A DNA stretch of 64,000 nt from Aporhodopirellula rubra (GTDB lineage: Bacteria > Planctomycetota > Planctomycetia > Pirellulales > Pirellulaceae): contig NZ_JACHXU010000032.1 of NCBI RefSeq assembly GCF_014192335.1, positions 17,463 through 81,462 on the forward strand. Direction: 5' to 3'. The notes below the pieces were generated by a model that worked only from the letters and a program-made list of their open reading frames with translations, did no database searches and was not told the DNA's origin. A program made the translations under genes and the position numbers. Below, piece by piece: positions 46,916 to 55,778 of this stretch (position 1 is the first letter of the stretch; each line of letters begins with the position of its first letter).

Positions 46916-48733
46916 ATGAAAAGGTTGTGGTTACTGCCCGCCCTGGCGATCATTGCGATCGTATCGGGCGCCAATGCTGCTCACGCTGCGTACAGCAGCG
47001 CGATCAGCTACCAAGGTTGTAGCAGCTGCGGTGGCGGCGGAACTGTTGTTGCCGGCGACTCGGTCGTTGCAGCAGCTCCAGAAGCTATCGTCAGCGAAGG
47101 TTCAGCTGCCGGAAGTGGATCGTACACCGTAATGCGGACTGTTCGCGAAACCGTGATGGAGCAAGTCGAAGAGACTCGCACTCGCGTTCGCAACGAAACC
47201 TACTACGTTGACCAAGTCGTCAACCGCACACGAATGGTTCCTGAAACCGTTCAACGTGAGGTTCAGTACACGGTCATGGTCCCAACGTACGAAACACGCG
47301 AAAAAACGATCAACTACACGGTCAACAAACCTGTGTACGAAACTCGCTCGCGAGTGATCAACTACACCGTTAAAAAGCCAGTGTACGAAACTCGTCAAAA
47401 GACGATCAACTACACCGTGTGCAAGCCTGTTTACGAACAGCACCAACGGGTGATCAACTACACAGTCAAGAAACCTGTGTACGAAACACGTACGAAGACG
47501 ATCAACTACACCGTAAACAAACCAGTTTACGAAACACGTACGAAGACGATCAACTACACCGTGATGAACCCAGTGTACGAAACACGTACACGGAACATCA
47601 ACTACACGGTTTACAACACCGTTAAAGAGCAAAAAGTTCGCACCGAGAACTACACCGTTCGCGTTCCTCAAACGTACACCAAGACCATCACGGTCAAGGG
47701 TGGACATTGGGACACAGTCACGGAAACGGTTCCTGGCCCAATGATCCGTCGCACCGTGCGTGAGCCCGGTACGTCATACTTCGACGCCGCGACCTGCAAG
47801 ACCGTGTACTGCCCAGGCAAGTGCCGCGTTGAGTGTGTCCAAGGTTGCCCGAAGACGATCTGCAAGAAAGTTTGGGTTCCTACCTGTGAGCAAAAAGAAG
47901 TTTGCTGCACCAAATACGTAACCGAATGCCGCACCCGCGAAATTCCTTACACCGTGTGCCGCCGAGTTCCTGAATGCCGCACCAAGGTTTGCGAATACAA
48001 AGTTTGCCGTATGGTTCCTGAGTGCCGCACAAAGACCTGCAACTACACCGTTTGCAAGATGGTTCCTGAGTGCCGCACGAAGACCTGCGAATACAAAGTT
48101 TGCCGAATGGTTTGCGAAAACCGTCAAAAGACTTGCAACTACACGACCTGCAAGATGGTTCCTGAGTGCCGCACGAAGGTTTGCAACTACACCGTCTGCA
48201 AGATGGTTTGCGAAAACCGTCAAAAGACTTGCAACTACACCGTTTGCAAAATGGTCCCAGAATGCCGCACGAAGGTTTGCACCTACAAGGTCTGCAAAAT
48301 GGTTCCTGAGTGCCGCACCAAGACCGTTTGCCACACCGTGTGCCGCAAAGAGTGCTACCAAGAAACGATCAAGGTTGCTAAGTGCCGTAAAGTTTGCGAG
48401 CCTTACACCGTGACCAAGTGCGTTCCACGTGTTGTTTGCCGTCAAGTTCCTGTCACCGTCTGCTGCCCAGCACCTTGCTGCGACGCACCAGCTTGTGGCG
48501 ACGCTTGTGGTGGATGTGACTCGTGCGGTTCGTCTTCGGCATGTGGCTGCGACGCAGCTCCTGCTTGCGGATGTGCCGACGCATGCTGCGAACCAGCTCC
48601 TTGCTGTGCACCTAAGAAGCCATGCTGCCTGAAAGGCTTGTTCGACAAGCTCTTCAACAAGCCAGCTGCTTGTGGTTGCGGATGCGAAGTCATCGAGCCT
48701 TGCTGCGACGTTGCACCAGCTTGCGGATGCTAA
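46916..48733 (+). CDS. YTV-repeat Cys-rich cell wall protein
   Basis: 605 residues from ATG 46916 with AGAGAGGAA upstream. A signal peptide (MKRLWLLPALAIIAIVSGANA) precedes the cleavage site AHAAYS. Residues ~75-250 have Cys-poor repeats of ~18 residues, YETRTKTINYTVNKPV, at least seven times. Residues ~285-520 have Cys-rich repeats, about 16 residues each, such as CRTKTCNYTVCKMVPE. The tail is extremely Cys-rich (CCDAPACGDACGGCDSCG) and ends CCDVAPACGC. This matches the YTV family (PF07639) of planctomycete walls, where Cys cross-links make an SDS-stable layer. The regular codon use and strong ribosome site suggest high expression. Confidence 0.93.
   Translation: MKRLWLLPALAIIAIVSGANAAHAAYSSAISYQGCSSCGGGGTVVAGDSVVAAAPEAIVSEGSAAGSGSYTVMRTVRETVMEQVEETRTRVRNETYYVDQVVNRTRMVPETVQREVQYTVMVPTYETREKTINYTVNKPVYETRSRVINYTVKKPVYETRQKTINYTVCKPVYEQHQRVINYTVKKPVYETRTKTINYTVNKPVYETRTKTINYTVMNPVYETRTRNINYTVYNTVKEQKVRTENYTVRVPQTYTKTITVKGGHWDTVTETVPGPMIRRTVREPGTSYFDAATCKTVYCPGKCRVECVQGCPKTICKKVWVPTCEQKEVCCTKYVTECRTREIPYTVCRRVPECRTKVCEYKVCRMVPECRTKTCNYTVCKMVPECRTKTCEYKVCRMVCENRQKTCNYTTCKMVPECRTKVCNYTVCKMVCENRQKTCNYTVCKMVPECRTKVCTYKVCKMVPECRTKTVCHTVCRKECYQETIKVAKCRKVCEPYTVTKCVPRVVCRQVPVTVCCPAPCCDAPACGDACGGCDSCGSSSACGCDAAPACGCADACCEPAPCCAPKKPCCLKGLFDKLFNKPAACGCGCEVIEPCCDVAPACGC
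47281..48360 (+). repeat. Intragenic 48-54-bp repeat array of the YTV protein
   Basis: About seven ~54-bp units around atcaactacac are followed by ~48-bp units around tgcaactacaccgt. The DNA copies are close to each other even at synonymous positions, which points to recent expansion or gene conversion. Confidence 0.8.
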
Positions 48734-48914
48734 TCACGAATCCTCACGGATTTTAAGTTAGCTCAGTGAAATAGGACGCTTTCCACGCTGGCCCTTTTCC
48801 CCTCACGAATTCGCCGACCGTGTCTGCTCGGACAACTCAACGAACAACGAGCGACCGGCGGCGGATTCAACGGGAGATAGCCCGCTAGCGACGAAAGAAT
48901 GTCTCAAACCAAAT

Positions 48915-48957
48915 CGGGGTTGAGTTTCCTCTGGAAGGAAACTCGCCCCGTTTTTTT
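48915..48957 (+). terminator. Strong rho-independent terminator
   Basis: CGGGG-TT-GAGTTTCCT, loop ctgga, then AGGAAACTC-GCCCCG and seven T. The stem has about 14 pairs with one small bulge. It should end the YTV transcript about 180 nt after its stop. Confidence 0.88.
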
Positions 48958-49040
48958 ATGCGCCGACAGAAGTGCCCTGCCCACGCCGGTCGTCTCCATG
49001 TGTTCGCCGGTTCGGAGCGAGAGCACTTCCAATTTTTTTT

Positions 49041-49091
49041 GTTGTAGCCACCGTCGCCCGACGGTGGGCCACGTGCGTGCGAACGTAGCAA
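49041..49091. repeat. Dispersed two-hairpin element, copy B
   Basis: CCACCGTCG-CCC-GACGGTGG forms a perfect nine-pair stem, followed by GCCACGTGCGTGCGAACGTAGC, which can fold as a second imperfect stem. Outer GTTG/CAAC can close the unit. Confidence 0.75.
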
Positions 49092-49165
49092 CACGAGCCT
49101 TCCGGATTGATCTTACCGTTCCGGTATGCCGTTCGGTTTGATGGGGGCTGTGTTACGGGGCCGTT

Positions 49166-52100
49166 CTATGGGGCCGTGTCACTCAGCATCGTGGCGAGTT
49201 TGAAGTTTCCGATCGTGCTGGGTTTCGCCGTTGACGGAGTTTGCTGGCCTTCGGTGAGCTTTTGCACCCGATTGCTAATCTGCTGATCGAGTTCGATCAG
49301 ATTGATGAACCCATCTCCGTCAACGTCGCTCGATGCCGCATTCATGCCATCGAGAATCGCGCGGGTGAACGCACCATGTCCCCAAACGTCTGATTCCATG
49401 CTGAGTTGTCTCGGCTTGCTGCTGGCAAACAGGACGGCACCGATCTCATCGGAAACGATATCGCTCCATGGTTCTTGCCCGAACGCTCGCGTCGCTCCGC
49501 GTGCACCGGTCGCGGCGCCCGAGTGACACGTGTCCGCGAAGAGCAGCACCTTGCAGGGCAAATCTTGGATCAATTGTTCGATCGCGCTGTAGGGCAACGC
49601 GGATGAACGCAATCGGTCAGGGTCTACCTCGTGCGAGCAGAAGTAATAATTGCTTCGTGTGTCGAATGTGGCGTGGCCGGCGAGGAAGACCATCGCAAGG
49701 TCACGCTGCGTCACCGACGTGATCAGCCAATCCATTCCGTCGAGGATGTCCGGCTTGGTCGCGTTCTCATTGACCAGGACTTTCGTTTCGACTTCGCGGT
49801 AGAACGGGCCTTGTTGCGGTTTCCACAGTTCCGCGAACGATTCGGCGTCGACGGAAGGGTATTTCAAATCGAAATTATCGTTGGCGTAGTCGGAGACTCC
49901 GATCGAGAGAATGAACAACCGTGGCTGCAGTTCACCGGCGGCTAAGGTTTGTGCCGTGCACTTGACGTTGACGCTCCGCCGCGGGCTCGATGCGGCTTCG
50001 TTGGTTGCGATGAACGACAGTTCGTTGTCGCCCGAATTCAGTTTGATTCGTGTCGTGAGCACGAGATGCCCGTTGTCGAGTCGTTCGATATTCTCGATCG
50101 TGCCGGTTGGCCGGCCTCCCGAGAGCACGATGATTTCACGCACGCGGAGGTCGTTCTGCGGTGCTGCGGTGACGACCAATTCAATCTCTCGTTCACGGGT
50201 CTTTCCGCTGTCGGGGATGCCCTCGATGCGAATTTTCGGCGGCAAAATTTCATTGAACGCGGCGGGCTCTCTCAAATCGGGAGCCGGCGCGGCGTTGCTC
50301 GGCGGCGGCATGACCGCGTCGCTCGAGGCATCGGGGATCGCGGAGTTGTCTGTCGCGGACGTTCCGGGTGATGCGGAAGACGCCGCGGTTGAGACGCCGC
50401 GGCCGAGGATTTGACGGACGCGTTCTTGAATCAGATCGGGACGCTGCAGTTTGCGGCGGAGCATTTGTGCGGCGAAGAACTCCGCGGTTTGATCAAACTC
50501 GCGGTTACGTTGCCATCCGATCAATCGACTCGCGTTGGGTGATGCGTCAAAGACACCTTCGGGGGTGAAGAGAATCCATTCGCCGTCGGAGGTCGACAGA
50601 AAACTCAATACGGGATCAATCGATCGGATGAACCAATCGTCAAACGCGATGTATTTCGCTCTCGCGATTTGACCGTTCTCTCGAGTCACCTCGATGGGAG
50701 TTCCGGGGACCACGTTGCGTTCGAAACCGAAATCGCTGCTCGATCGCCGTGAATGCAGCATCGGTTCGATGCCGTCAATGGCCGTGATCATGTCGCCGAC
50801 TCGAAGGCCACCACTGGCGCCGGCGTCGTGGATTTCAATGATCTTAACCACGCCGATCTCATCCGTTTCTTCATAGGTAAACGGGAGTTGAAAACCGGCT
50901 TGTGGTTTGATGTCGGCGTTGCGATAGATACGGGCGATCCCGTCGCTCCACGCGGTGACAACGTATTCGTTTTTCTTTGTCGGCGTGATGTCCGTGGCGA
51001 TCGCTTCACAGTCCGCGGACAACAACGCGACGACGTTGGAGTGGGATGGTTTGGTGGTGCCGAGCGTTTCGGCTTGTAGGAAACTGGTTCCGCCGTAGAG
51101 GATTAAGGGTGAACCTTGAATGCCCGGTTGGAAGTGCCAACTGAAGATCATGCTGCCCTGTTCTTCGGTGTCCAAGATCGTTTTCTGCGGCGTCGATAAC
51201 CGTAGGCGGTAGTATTGCTCCGCCGTTTTCATTTGCTGCACCGACACGTTGATCGGGGGCGGGAATGAGGTCACCGGCTCACGGAAGTGACCCCGACTCG
51301 GGTCAACGAATTGTCGATCGACGAGATCAAACGCTTGTTCGATATCAGCGTAGTCGTTTTGTTTCCATGCGGCGCCGGAGTGTGGGCGTCGGCCGAGTCC
51401 GAGCAGACCCGTGTCGACGTCGATCGCAGCGGCATAGAGAGGCCGCAGTGACGGGCGTTTCGAAAAAATTTGCTTTCCCGATGCGACGTCGATCACCTGG
51501 AAATTACCCAACGCATCACCAATTGCGAGCCGTTGGCTATCAGCGGAAAGGTCCAACGCGGTGACTTCCCAGTTCACACGTTTGTAGACGTTGAATGGTG
51601 TCAGGGAGTCGCCACGATAGAGCTCGACCTGGTAACGGGCGGTGCCACTGCTGCCGATGGTGGACGCGGCGGCGGCGATTCGGCTGTTCACGTCGGCGTC
51701 CAACCATGTGAGTTCGCCGTCGGTCCTCTCTGCCTTTGCTGTGGTGTGTTGATAGAGTCGCCGGACCCATTGTGCCTCCGAACCGATCGCACCAGGCAGG
51801 ATCTTCCTCGCCTGGATGTCGAGCGTGCGGTCGCCGATGGCGTCATAGCCGTATCGATTCGATCCGTAGAATGTCGGCGCACCGTTGACTTCACCTCGCG
51901 GGTCGGCCTCTTCAAAGATGACGGGATCGATCTCGTCGTCGGCAGGGTTCTCGACGAACCCGTACAACGTCTGGTTATAGATTGTTTCGGTTGTGTAGTC
52001 GTCTGGATCGTCGTTGATGTATTCTTCGAAATAAGTTTGCGTGAGGAGGTGTTTGCCGTCGCCGGTGAAATCGAGCGTATATGCGCCGCGAGCGTATTCC

Positions 52101-52720
52101 ATTTCGCTGCCGGTGTATCCGAACGTCGATGTGTAGTCATCCGTTCGGCAACAACGGATGAAACTGCCACGCGCGGTTTCGATCCCGATCATCAACCATG
52201 TGCCGCCGGGGCTATACGCGAGGTCAAAGACGGCACCCGAATTCGGGTCGATGGCACCTCGAATTTTGGTGACCAACCGGTCGTTCTCGATGTCCCAAAT
52301 TTGCGTTTCGCCACCACACGCGACCGCGAGGTGTTTGCCATCGGGGTGAAAGGCCATGTCAGCGATCAGGCTCGAAAAACCTTCGAGGTTATTGACCAAG
52401 CGAGGCAGTTCGCGGATCGGCCCGCTTCCGGCAGCGTCGAAGCGTTCTTCTTCAAACCGAGTCTTGTCGACTTTCTCTTTTTTCGAGGAACTGAAATCCA
52501 AATCCGATTGGGCTGTCGCGATCGACTTTTCTTCGTCGGCCGAAACACGGAGCGAACCGCCGGCGAACGTGATCGCGACGAGCAGAATCGCCAGTGTGCT
52601 GGTCAGGGGATTTCGGTTGCTAGACCGGGCGAGACTGATGTCACCGATCGAAAAGGCCAACGCTCGTCGGCCAATGGAAGGAGGTAGACCAATGGAAGAA
52701 GATTGCCCGGTGCGATGCAT
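49166..52720 (-). CDS. WD40-PDZ-caspase-like (C14) protein with EF-hand
   Basis: 1184 residues from ATG 52720. A signal or anchor segment (LTSTLAILLVAITFAGGSL) lies near residue 45. Residues ~100-600 have WD40-like blades such as DMAFHPDGKHLAVACGGETQ. A PDZ-like part follows at ~640-690: GVVKIIEIHDAGASGGLRV then GDMITAIDGIEPML. A Ser/Pro linker separates it from the caspase fold near residue 960-1130, with His ~1016 in FLAGHATFD and Cys ~1065 in FADTCHSGAA. Close to the end SSDVDGDGFINLIELDQQ forms an EF-hand loop. It is likely periplasmic or anchored. The loop suggests Ca2+ control of a peptidase, as in metacaspases; that is inference. Confidence 0.87.
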   Translation of the reverse strand: MHRTGQSSSIGLPPSIGRRALAFSIGDISLARSSNRNPLTSTLAILLVAITFAGGSLRVSADEEKSIATAQSDLDFSSSKKEKVDKTRFEEERFDAAGSGPIRELPRLVNNLEGFSSLIADMAFHPDGKHLAVACGGETQIWDIENDRLVTKIRGAIDPNSGAVFDLAYSPGGTWLMIGIETARGSFIRCCRTDDYTSTFGYTGSEMEYARGAYTLDFTGDGKHLLTQTYFEEYINDDPDDYTTETIYNQTLYGFVENPADDEIDPVIFEEADPRGEVNGAPTFYGSNRYGYDAIGDRTLDIQARKILPGAIGSEAQWVRRLYQHTTAKAERTDGELTWLDADVNSRIAAAASTIGSSGTARYQVELYRGDSLTPFNVYKRVNWEVTALDLSADSQRLAIGDALGNFQVIDVASGKQIFSKRPSLRPLYAAAIDVDTGLLGLGRRPHSGAAWKQNDYADIEQAFDLVDRQFVDPSRGHFREPVTSFPPPINVSVQQMKTAEQYYRLRLSTPQKTILDTEEQGSMIFSWHFQPGIQGSPLILYGGTSFLQAETLGTTKPSHSNVVALLSADCEAIATDITPTKKNEYVVTAWSDGIARIYRNADIKPQAGFQLPFTYEETDEIGVVKIIEIHDAGASGGLRVGDMITAIDGIEPMLHSRRSSSDFGFERNVVPGTPIEVTRENGQIARAKYIAFDDWFIRSIDPVLSFLSTSDGEWILFTPEGVFDASPNASRLIGWQRNREFDQTAEFFAAQMLRRKLQRPDLIQERVRQILGRGVSTAASSASPGTSATDNSAIPDASSDAVMPPPSNAAPAPDLREPAAFNEILPPKIRIEGIPDSGKTREREIELVVTAAPQNDLRVREIIVLSGGRPTGTIENIERLDNGHLVLTTRIKLNSGDNELSFIATNEAASSPRRSVNVKCTAQTLAAGELQPRLFILSIGVSDYANDNFDLKYPSVDAESFAELWKPQQGPFYREVETKVLVNENATKPDILDGMDWLITSVTQRDLAMVFLAGHATFDTRSNYYFCSHEVDPDRLRSSALPYSAIEQLIQDLPCKVLLFADTCHSGAATGARGATRAFGQEPWSDIVSDEIGAVLFASSKPRQLSMESDVWGHGAFTRAILDGMNAASSDVDGDGFINLIELDQQISNRVQKLTEGQQTPSTAKPSTIGNFKLATMLSDTAP

Positions 52721-52908
52721 CGTGTCACTCTTGAGATAGAAACATGGACCCTCATGATGGTGCCCCGCTCCAAATCGTAGTCGCCACCCGAGGGATGCGT
52801 CAACGATTCGGGACACCTATCAGAGAAAGGCGTTTCTGTGAGCGTCAACGGACACCGAGAATCCAAAGCGGTTTCAGATAAGACACCGCATCGCGAGGCC
52901 GTATGCCT

Positions 52909-52954
52909 GCGAGCTATTGGGATTCGTCGCGAGCTATCGGGATTCGTCGCGAGC
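52909..52954. repeat. 20-bp tandem repeat spanning the CNNM-type gene's stop codon
   Basis: Units 52909-52928 and 52929-52948 differ at one base, plus six bases of a third. The minus-strand TAG stop (52936-52934) is inside the second unit as written, so reading past it gives another copy with its own TAG. Confidence 0.85.
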
Positions 52955-54091
52955 GGCGGCCTCAGGCGAATCGCCGTCCGCAGCGTCTGCGTTCGGCGCC
53001 GAATCGGTGCTCGATGCGGAGTCCGCAGTCGTTTGCAATCGGATTCCGCGGCGGGTGGCTCGTTCTTCCCATCGTTTCCGGGCGTACGATTGCATGTCGA
53101 CTTGAGCGTCCGACTCGTCCACGATTTCGAGGCCGAGTAGCGTTTCGACCAAATCCTCGAGTGTGACCAACCCGACAATGCTGCCGTACTGGTCACTGAC
53201 CATCGCCAAATGAAATCGTCCTTCGAGCAGCATTTCGAGTAGATGCGGCAACGCCGTGGTCGCCTGGACGGTTTTGATCGGCCGCGAGAATTCGCTGAGT
53301 TTTCGGTCCGATTCCCCGTTGGCTCGGGCCAGCAACAGATCGTTCTTCAGAACGAACCCGGTCAAGTCATCGAGTTTTTGGTGGAAGATCGGAATTCGCG
53401 ATACCGGCAGATCATCGGTGGAATCGAACAGTTCGCCGATCGTCATATTGTCCTTGTAGCCGATGACGACAACCCTCGGCGTCATGATGTCGCTGGCCGT
53501 GAGTTCGGGCAGTTTCATCAGCGATCGGAAGACGCGAGATTCGTGATCTTCCAGCACGCCTTGCTGCACACCGATTTCGGCCATCGCCGACAATTCATCA
53601 CGGGTCAACGCGTGTGTGGGATGACCACCGGACAGCAGTTTAGTCAGGATTTCGCTCAACCAAACCAACGGATACAGCAACCAGATCAGCCACTCAACCG
53701 TCATCGCGATCGTCGGGCCGAGTCGACGCCAGTGCAACGCACCGATTGTCTTGGGGATGATCTCGCTGAAAACCAGGATCAGCAGCGTCATCACGGCACT
53801 GGCGATGCCGACGGCGTGTTCACCGTATCGGCCTTGGCCGTAAACGACTGCGGCTTGAGCACCGACGCCCGCTGCACCGATGGTGTGGGCGATCGTGTTC
53901 AGGCTGAGGATGGCCGCGAGAGGTCGGTCGACATTCGCCTTGAGGCGTTGGAGTCGCTCGGCCGCTTTGGCGTTTGTGTCACGCAGCGTCGCGATGAAAG
54001 ATGGCGTGATCGACAACAGCACCGCCTCGGCGACGCTGCAGTAGAAAGAAAAACCGATCGCCGCGACGAGGTACGTCAGCAGTAAAAACAT
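52934..54091 (-). CDS. CNNM/CorC-type membrane protein (DUF21 plus CBS pair)
   Basis: 385 residues from ATG 54091. Four hydrophobic segments form the DUF21 part: MFLLLTYLVAAIGFSFYCSV, then VFSEIIPKTIGALHW and TVEWLIWLLYPLVWLSEIL. The CBS pair follows with ELTASDIMTPRVVVIG and YGSIVGLVTLEDLVETLLG. It ends in a Ser/Asp/Ala-rich tail and lacks the usual CorC_HlyC domain. The family includes Mg2+ or Co2+ transporters and 'hemolysin' proteins. A divalent-cation role is likely. Confidence 0.88.
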   Translation of the reverse strand: MFLLLTYLVAAIGFSFYCSVAEAVLLSITPSFIATLRDTNAKAAERLQRLKANVDRPLAAILSLNTIAHTIGAAGVGAQAAVVYGQGRYGEHAVGIASAVMTLLILVFSEIIPKTIGALHWRRLGPTIAMTVEWLIWLLYPLVWLSEILTKLLSGGHPTHALTRDELSAMAEIGVQQGVLEDHESRVFRSLMKLPELTASDIMTPRVVVIGYKDNMTIGELFDSTDDLPVSRIPIFHQKLDDLTGFVLKNDLLLARANGESDRKLSEFSRPIKTVQATTALPHLLEMLLEGRFHLAMVSDQYGSIVGLVTLEDLVETLLGLEIVDESDAQVDMQSYARKRWEERATRRGIRLQTTADSASSTDSAPNADAADGDSPEAAARDESR

Positions 54092-54210
54092 AGATGACCC
54101 AATAGAACCCGGCTTCCGCTACCACCGTCGAAGAAATACCGGGGTGGCAAATGTCGGCGACAGTGTAGCAGGAAAGAGTTTTTGGGGAGAGCGTGGATAG
54201 AGGCCGATGT

Positions 54211-55062
54211 TTAGGCAGCCATCCGGGCCTGTTCGCTGGCGGTCAATTCCGGTGCGTTCATCGCTTCGCGGCTCTCTTCTTGTGCGATCACTTCTTCGGC
54301 CAGCGATTGGTAATCGACGGCCCCGTTGCTCTCGGCTGAGTAGTCGAAGATCGATTTGCCGAAACTCGGTGCTTCGGCCAAGCGAATGTTGCGACGGATG
54401 CGAGTGTCAAAGAACTTGGCGTTCCGGAAGAACTCACGTGAATCTTTCGATACGGTGAAGAACTCATCGATGTCCGTGCTGACTTCGGCGGCCAAACGCG
54501 TGTTCGAGTCGTACATGCAGAGCACCACGCCCGAAAGACGCAGTCGGCTGTTCATGCGGCGCGAAACCACTTCGATGGTTCGCAACAGTTTGCTCAATCC
54601 GTGCAGGGCGAGAAAGTGCGGCTGCAGCGGCAGGAACACTTCGCTGACCGCGACGAGTGCGTTGATCGTCAACACACCCAGGCTCGGCGGGCAGTCCAAG
54701 ATCAGGTAATCGAAATCGTCCTGGTCGTCGGCGAGTTTGTCACTGAGGATCATTTCCCGACCGACTTCGCAGGCGAGTTCCATTTCGGCGGCGGCGAGGT
54801 CGAGGTTCGAGGGCACGACGAACAAGTTTTCATCGACTTGTTGACGGGCATCGGCGATCGACGCGTCACCACAGAGCACCTCGTACATGGTCGCTTCGCC
54901 GTCGATTGCGGTGATCCCGAGGTGCAGCGACGCGTGAGCTTGCGGATCCAAATCCATCACGCAAACCCGTCGTCCGGCGCGAGCGAGCGCGGCGGCCAGG
55001 TTCACGCTGCTGGTCGTTTTTCCCACGCCGCCTTTTTGATTGATAACAGCGATCGAACGCAT
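54211..55062 (-). CDS. ParA-like ATPase without a ParB partner
   Basis: 283 residues from ATG 55062; the longer upstream frame lacks family sequence. The deviant Walker A is in [52 protein letters not shown] and [15 protein letters not shown] follow. It is close to Soj-type ParA but ends in a Glu/Ala-rich tail. The neighbours are an 82-residue protein upstream on the same strand and a CNNM-type gene downstream, and no parB is adjacent. It may position something other than the chromosome origin, for example a polar or membrane complex. Confidence 0.92.
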   Translation of the reverse strand: MRSIAVINQKGGVGKTTSSVNLAAALARAGRRVCVMDLDPQAHASLHLGITAIDGEATMYEVLCGDASIADARQQVDENLFVVPSNLDLAAAEMELACEVGREMILSDKLADDQDDFDYLILDCPPSLGVLTINALVAVSEVFLPLQPHFLALHGLSKLLRTIEVVSRRMNSRLRLSGVVLCMYDSNTRLAAEVSTDIDEFFTVSKDSREFFRNAKFFDTRIRRNIRLAEAPSFGKSIFDYSAESNGAVDYQSLAEEVIAQEESREAMNAPELTASEQARMAA

Positions 55063-55130
55063 GACAAATCTCCGATTTGAGGGCTGAGGGCTGATTGTGA
55101 AATCACAATCGATGTCTGGAGGCTGGTTGT

Positions 55131-55379
55131 TTAAACCGATGAGTGTCGGAGCGATTGATACGCCAATAGCACTTCGTACAGGTCGGCATCGATCTTCACG
55201 CAATCGTCTGCGAAATCGTTTAACCAAGTTCGATTGGTTTCCGCCGCGTCGATCAACACACGAGTGATCTGAGCGAGCGGGATGGAAACCGTTTTCGGCT
55301 CGGCCGTTCCCGCCACTCGATCCATCTCCATTTCACGAACAAAGCTGTGTTTCTTAATTCGAGTGGGATGCGTTTTCAC
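55131..55379 (-). CDS. Small protein of unknown function upstream of the orphan parA
   Basis: 82 residues from ATG 55379. [20 protein letters not shown] and [20 protein letters not shown] have the look of a small helical protein; there is no hydrophobic segment. It precedes the ParA gene by 68 bp on the same strand, so it may be a partner of it. A short heptamer duplication (gagggctgagggct) lies about 40 bp after its stop. Confidence 0.6.
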   Translation of the reverse strand: MKTHPTRIKKHSFVREMEMDRVAGTAEPKTVSIPLAQITRVLIDAAETNRTWLNDFADDCVKIDADLYEVLLAYQSLRHSSV

Positions 55380-55778
55380 GGCGGTTCAATCTTTCGGCTA
55401 ATAACGAGGCGTATTCGCTCGGTACTCCCGAGGGGCATAGTTCCCTCGGTCGGTACGGTGCTGTTTAGCAAGGCACGACACTTCGTCGCCAGAGCGTCCT
55501 GCACAGGAGGTATCGACTTTGACGATTAGGCGACTTGATCGGATTCTGCCGGTTTGTCCGGATTGGTCGAAAATGAGGCTCTTAACCCGTAGGGTGCGGT
55601 TGCGGGGCGGATTTCGGCCGGGAGCCCTCCGGGAGGCTCTCGAGCTAGTATTTCGCATGGAATTTATCTACTCAACGGTCATGATGCGTGGCCCGTTCTC
55701 GCTCGCCAACGAAACTTTTTTGCCCAAATTTTGACCACCCAAGAAAATCGAATGACCCGTCTGTATGGGGAGCGTACA
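55380..55778. other. Divergent promoter stretch
   Basis: About 400 bp between divergent starts; it contains an inverted repeat around gagccctccgggaggctc (55622-55640) and no convincing gene. Confidence 0.4.

Larger units (their letters stand above)
48734..49165. other. Gene-free stretch downstream of the YTV gene
   Basis: 432 bp between convergent gene ends. It holds a strong terminator (48915-48957) about 180 bp after the YTV stop and a two-hairpin repeat (49041-49091). No small protein is convincing; a processed 3' RNA upstream of the terminator is possible. Confidence 0.5.

Noticed and set aside
51470..52687. 405-codon plus frame antisense to the caspase-like gene
   Set aside because: The opposite strand carries WD40 repeats in a continuous frame; this one is a GC-rich shadow.
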